This document shows positions 63,941 to 64,000 of a stretch of 64,000 nucleotides of DNA, piece by piece. The position numbers and the translations under genes were made by a program. The stretch is from the NCBI RefSeq assembly GCF_003385595.1, contig NZ_QNUE01000005.1, positions 186,001 to 250,000 of the forward strand, written 5' to 3'. The stretch is from Chryseobacterium flavum. Its GTDB lineage: Bacteria > Bacteroidota > Bacteroidia > Flavobacteriales > Weeksellaceae. Under the pieces are notes generated by a model. That model was not told the DNA's origin. It ran no database searches and was given only the letters and a program-made list of their open reading frames with translations. Numbering within the stretch: position 1 is the first letter of the stretch; the number at the start of each line of letters is the position of its first letter.

Positions 63941-64000
63941 ATGAAAAATGCCAAATTACTAAGCAGAGATGCTCAGAAAACAGTTAGTGGCGGAAATGCA
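63941..64000 (+). CDS. Second double-glycine leader peptide, 3'-truncated by the window edge
   Basis: Twenty codons are visible. MKNAKLLSRDAQKTVSGG is a double-glycine leader with GG at positions 17-18, matching the peptide at 43107-43256 at 10 of 18 positions (M1, K2, N3, L7, S8, K13, V15, S16, G17, G18). Only two residues (NA) of the predicted mature part are in the window. The family is the short bacteriocin-like type common in flavobacteria; activity is not established. It stands after a secreted-protein gene, with a -7 box 76 bases upstream. Confidence 0.75.
   Translation, partial: MKNAKLLSRDAQKTVSGGNA

Overview
The window reads as a chromosomal segment of a flavobacterium, most like Chryseobacterium or a close relative in the Weeksellaceae. 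The evidence is low GC, TTG-N19-TAnnTTTG promoters with no Shine-Dalgarno sites, a SusC/SusD pair, a TamB-TamL operon with a lipoprotein TamL, a fused CcoN-CcoO cbb3 oxidase subunit, a subtilase with a type IX secretion tail, and surface proteins with VGIGTxxP repeats. The genus is an inference. No transposase, phage gene or CRISPR array was seen, and most of the window is housekeeping genome.

Layout. 1-6.4 kb: HxlR regulator tail, DUF4846 lipoprotein, pfkA-gap glycolytic pair, a small secreted protein, an MpaB-family heme oxygenase and recA. 6.4-12.7 kb: S9 peptidase divergent from htpG, an XRE regulator, a cysteine-less alkyltransferase-like protein and a small conserved protein. 12.7-17 kb: deoxyhypusine-synthase-like enzyme, GreA-type factor, beta-barrel protein, arfB, menE and tRNA-Gln. 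17-25 kb: membrane protein, a repeat-containing surface protein divergent from a membrane-bound TPR/HTH regulator, HdeD-like protein, AroP-like permease and a second surface protein. 24.9-29.1 kb: a NarL-type response regulator with its propeller histidine kinase, then an XRE regulator. 29.3-32.5 kb: cbb3 oxidase (ccoNO, ccoP). 32.8-41.1 kb: tamB-tamL-yihY operon. 41.2-48 kb: argS, a 49-codon double-glycine leader peptide gene, and susD-susC. 48.4-55.6 kb: rnhB, yidC, pyrG, a YceI protein, radA and acpH. 55.7-64 kb: DUF6702 protein, T9SS subtilase, HupE/UreJ protein, M1 peptidase, a secreted protein, and the start of a second double-glycine leader peptide at the window edge.

How the genes work together. 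Energy metabolism is represented by pfkA-gap, menE (menaquinone) and the high-affinity cbb3 oxidase. Envelope biogenesis is represented by tamB-tamL, yidC, susCD and the T9SS subtilase. Convergent gene pairs are separated by strong bidirectional hairpin terminators.

The most interesting material lies between the large genes. It includes two small double-glycine peptides sharing a leader, paired 11-bp-phased TGAAGTA direct repeats between the surface protein and the TPR regulator, two tandem long-loop inverted repeats between ccoP and tamB, an interrupted palindrome upstream of htpG, and an inverted-repeat-dense spacer before the greA-like gene.
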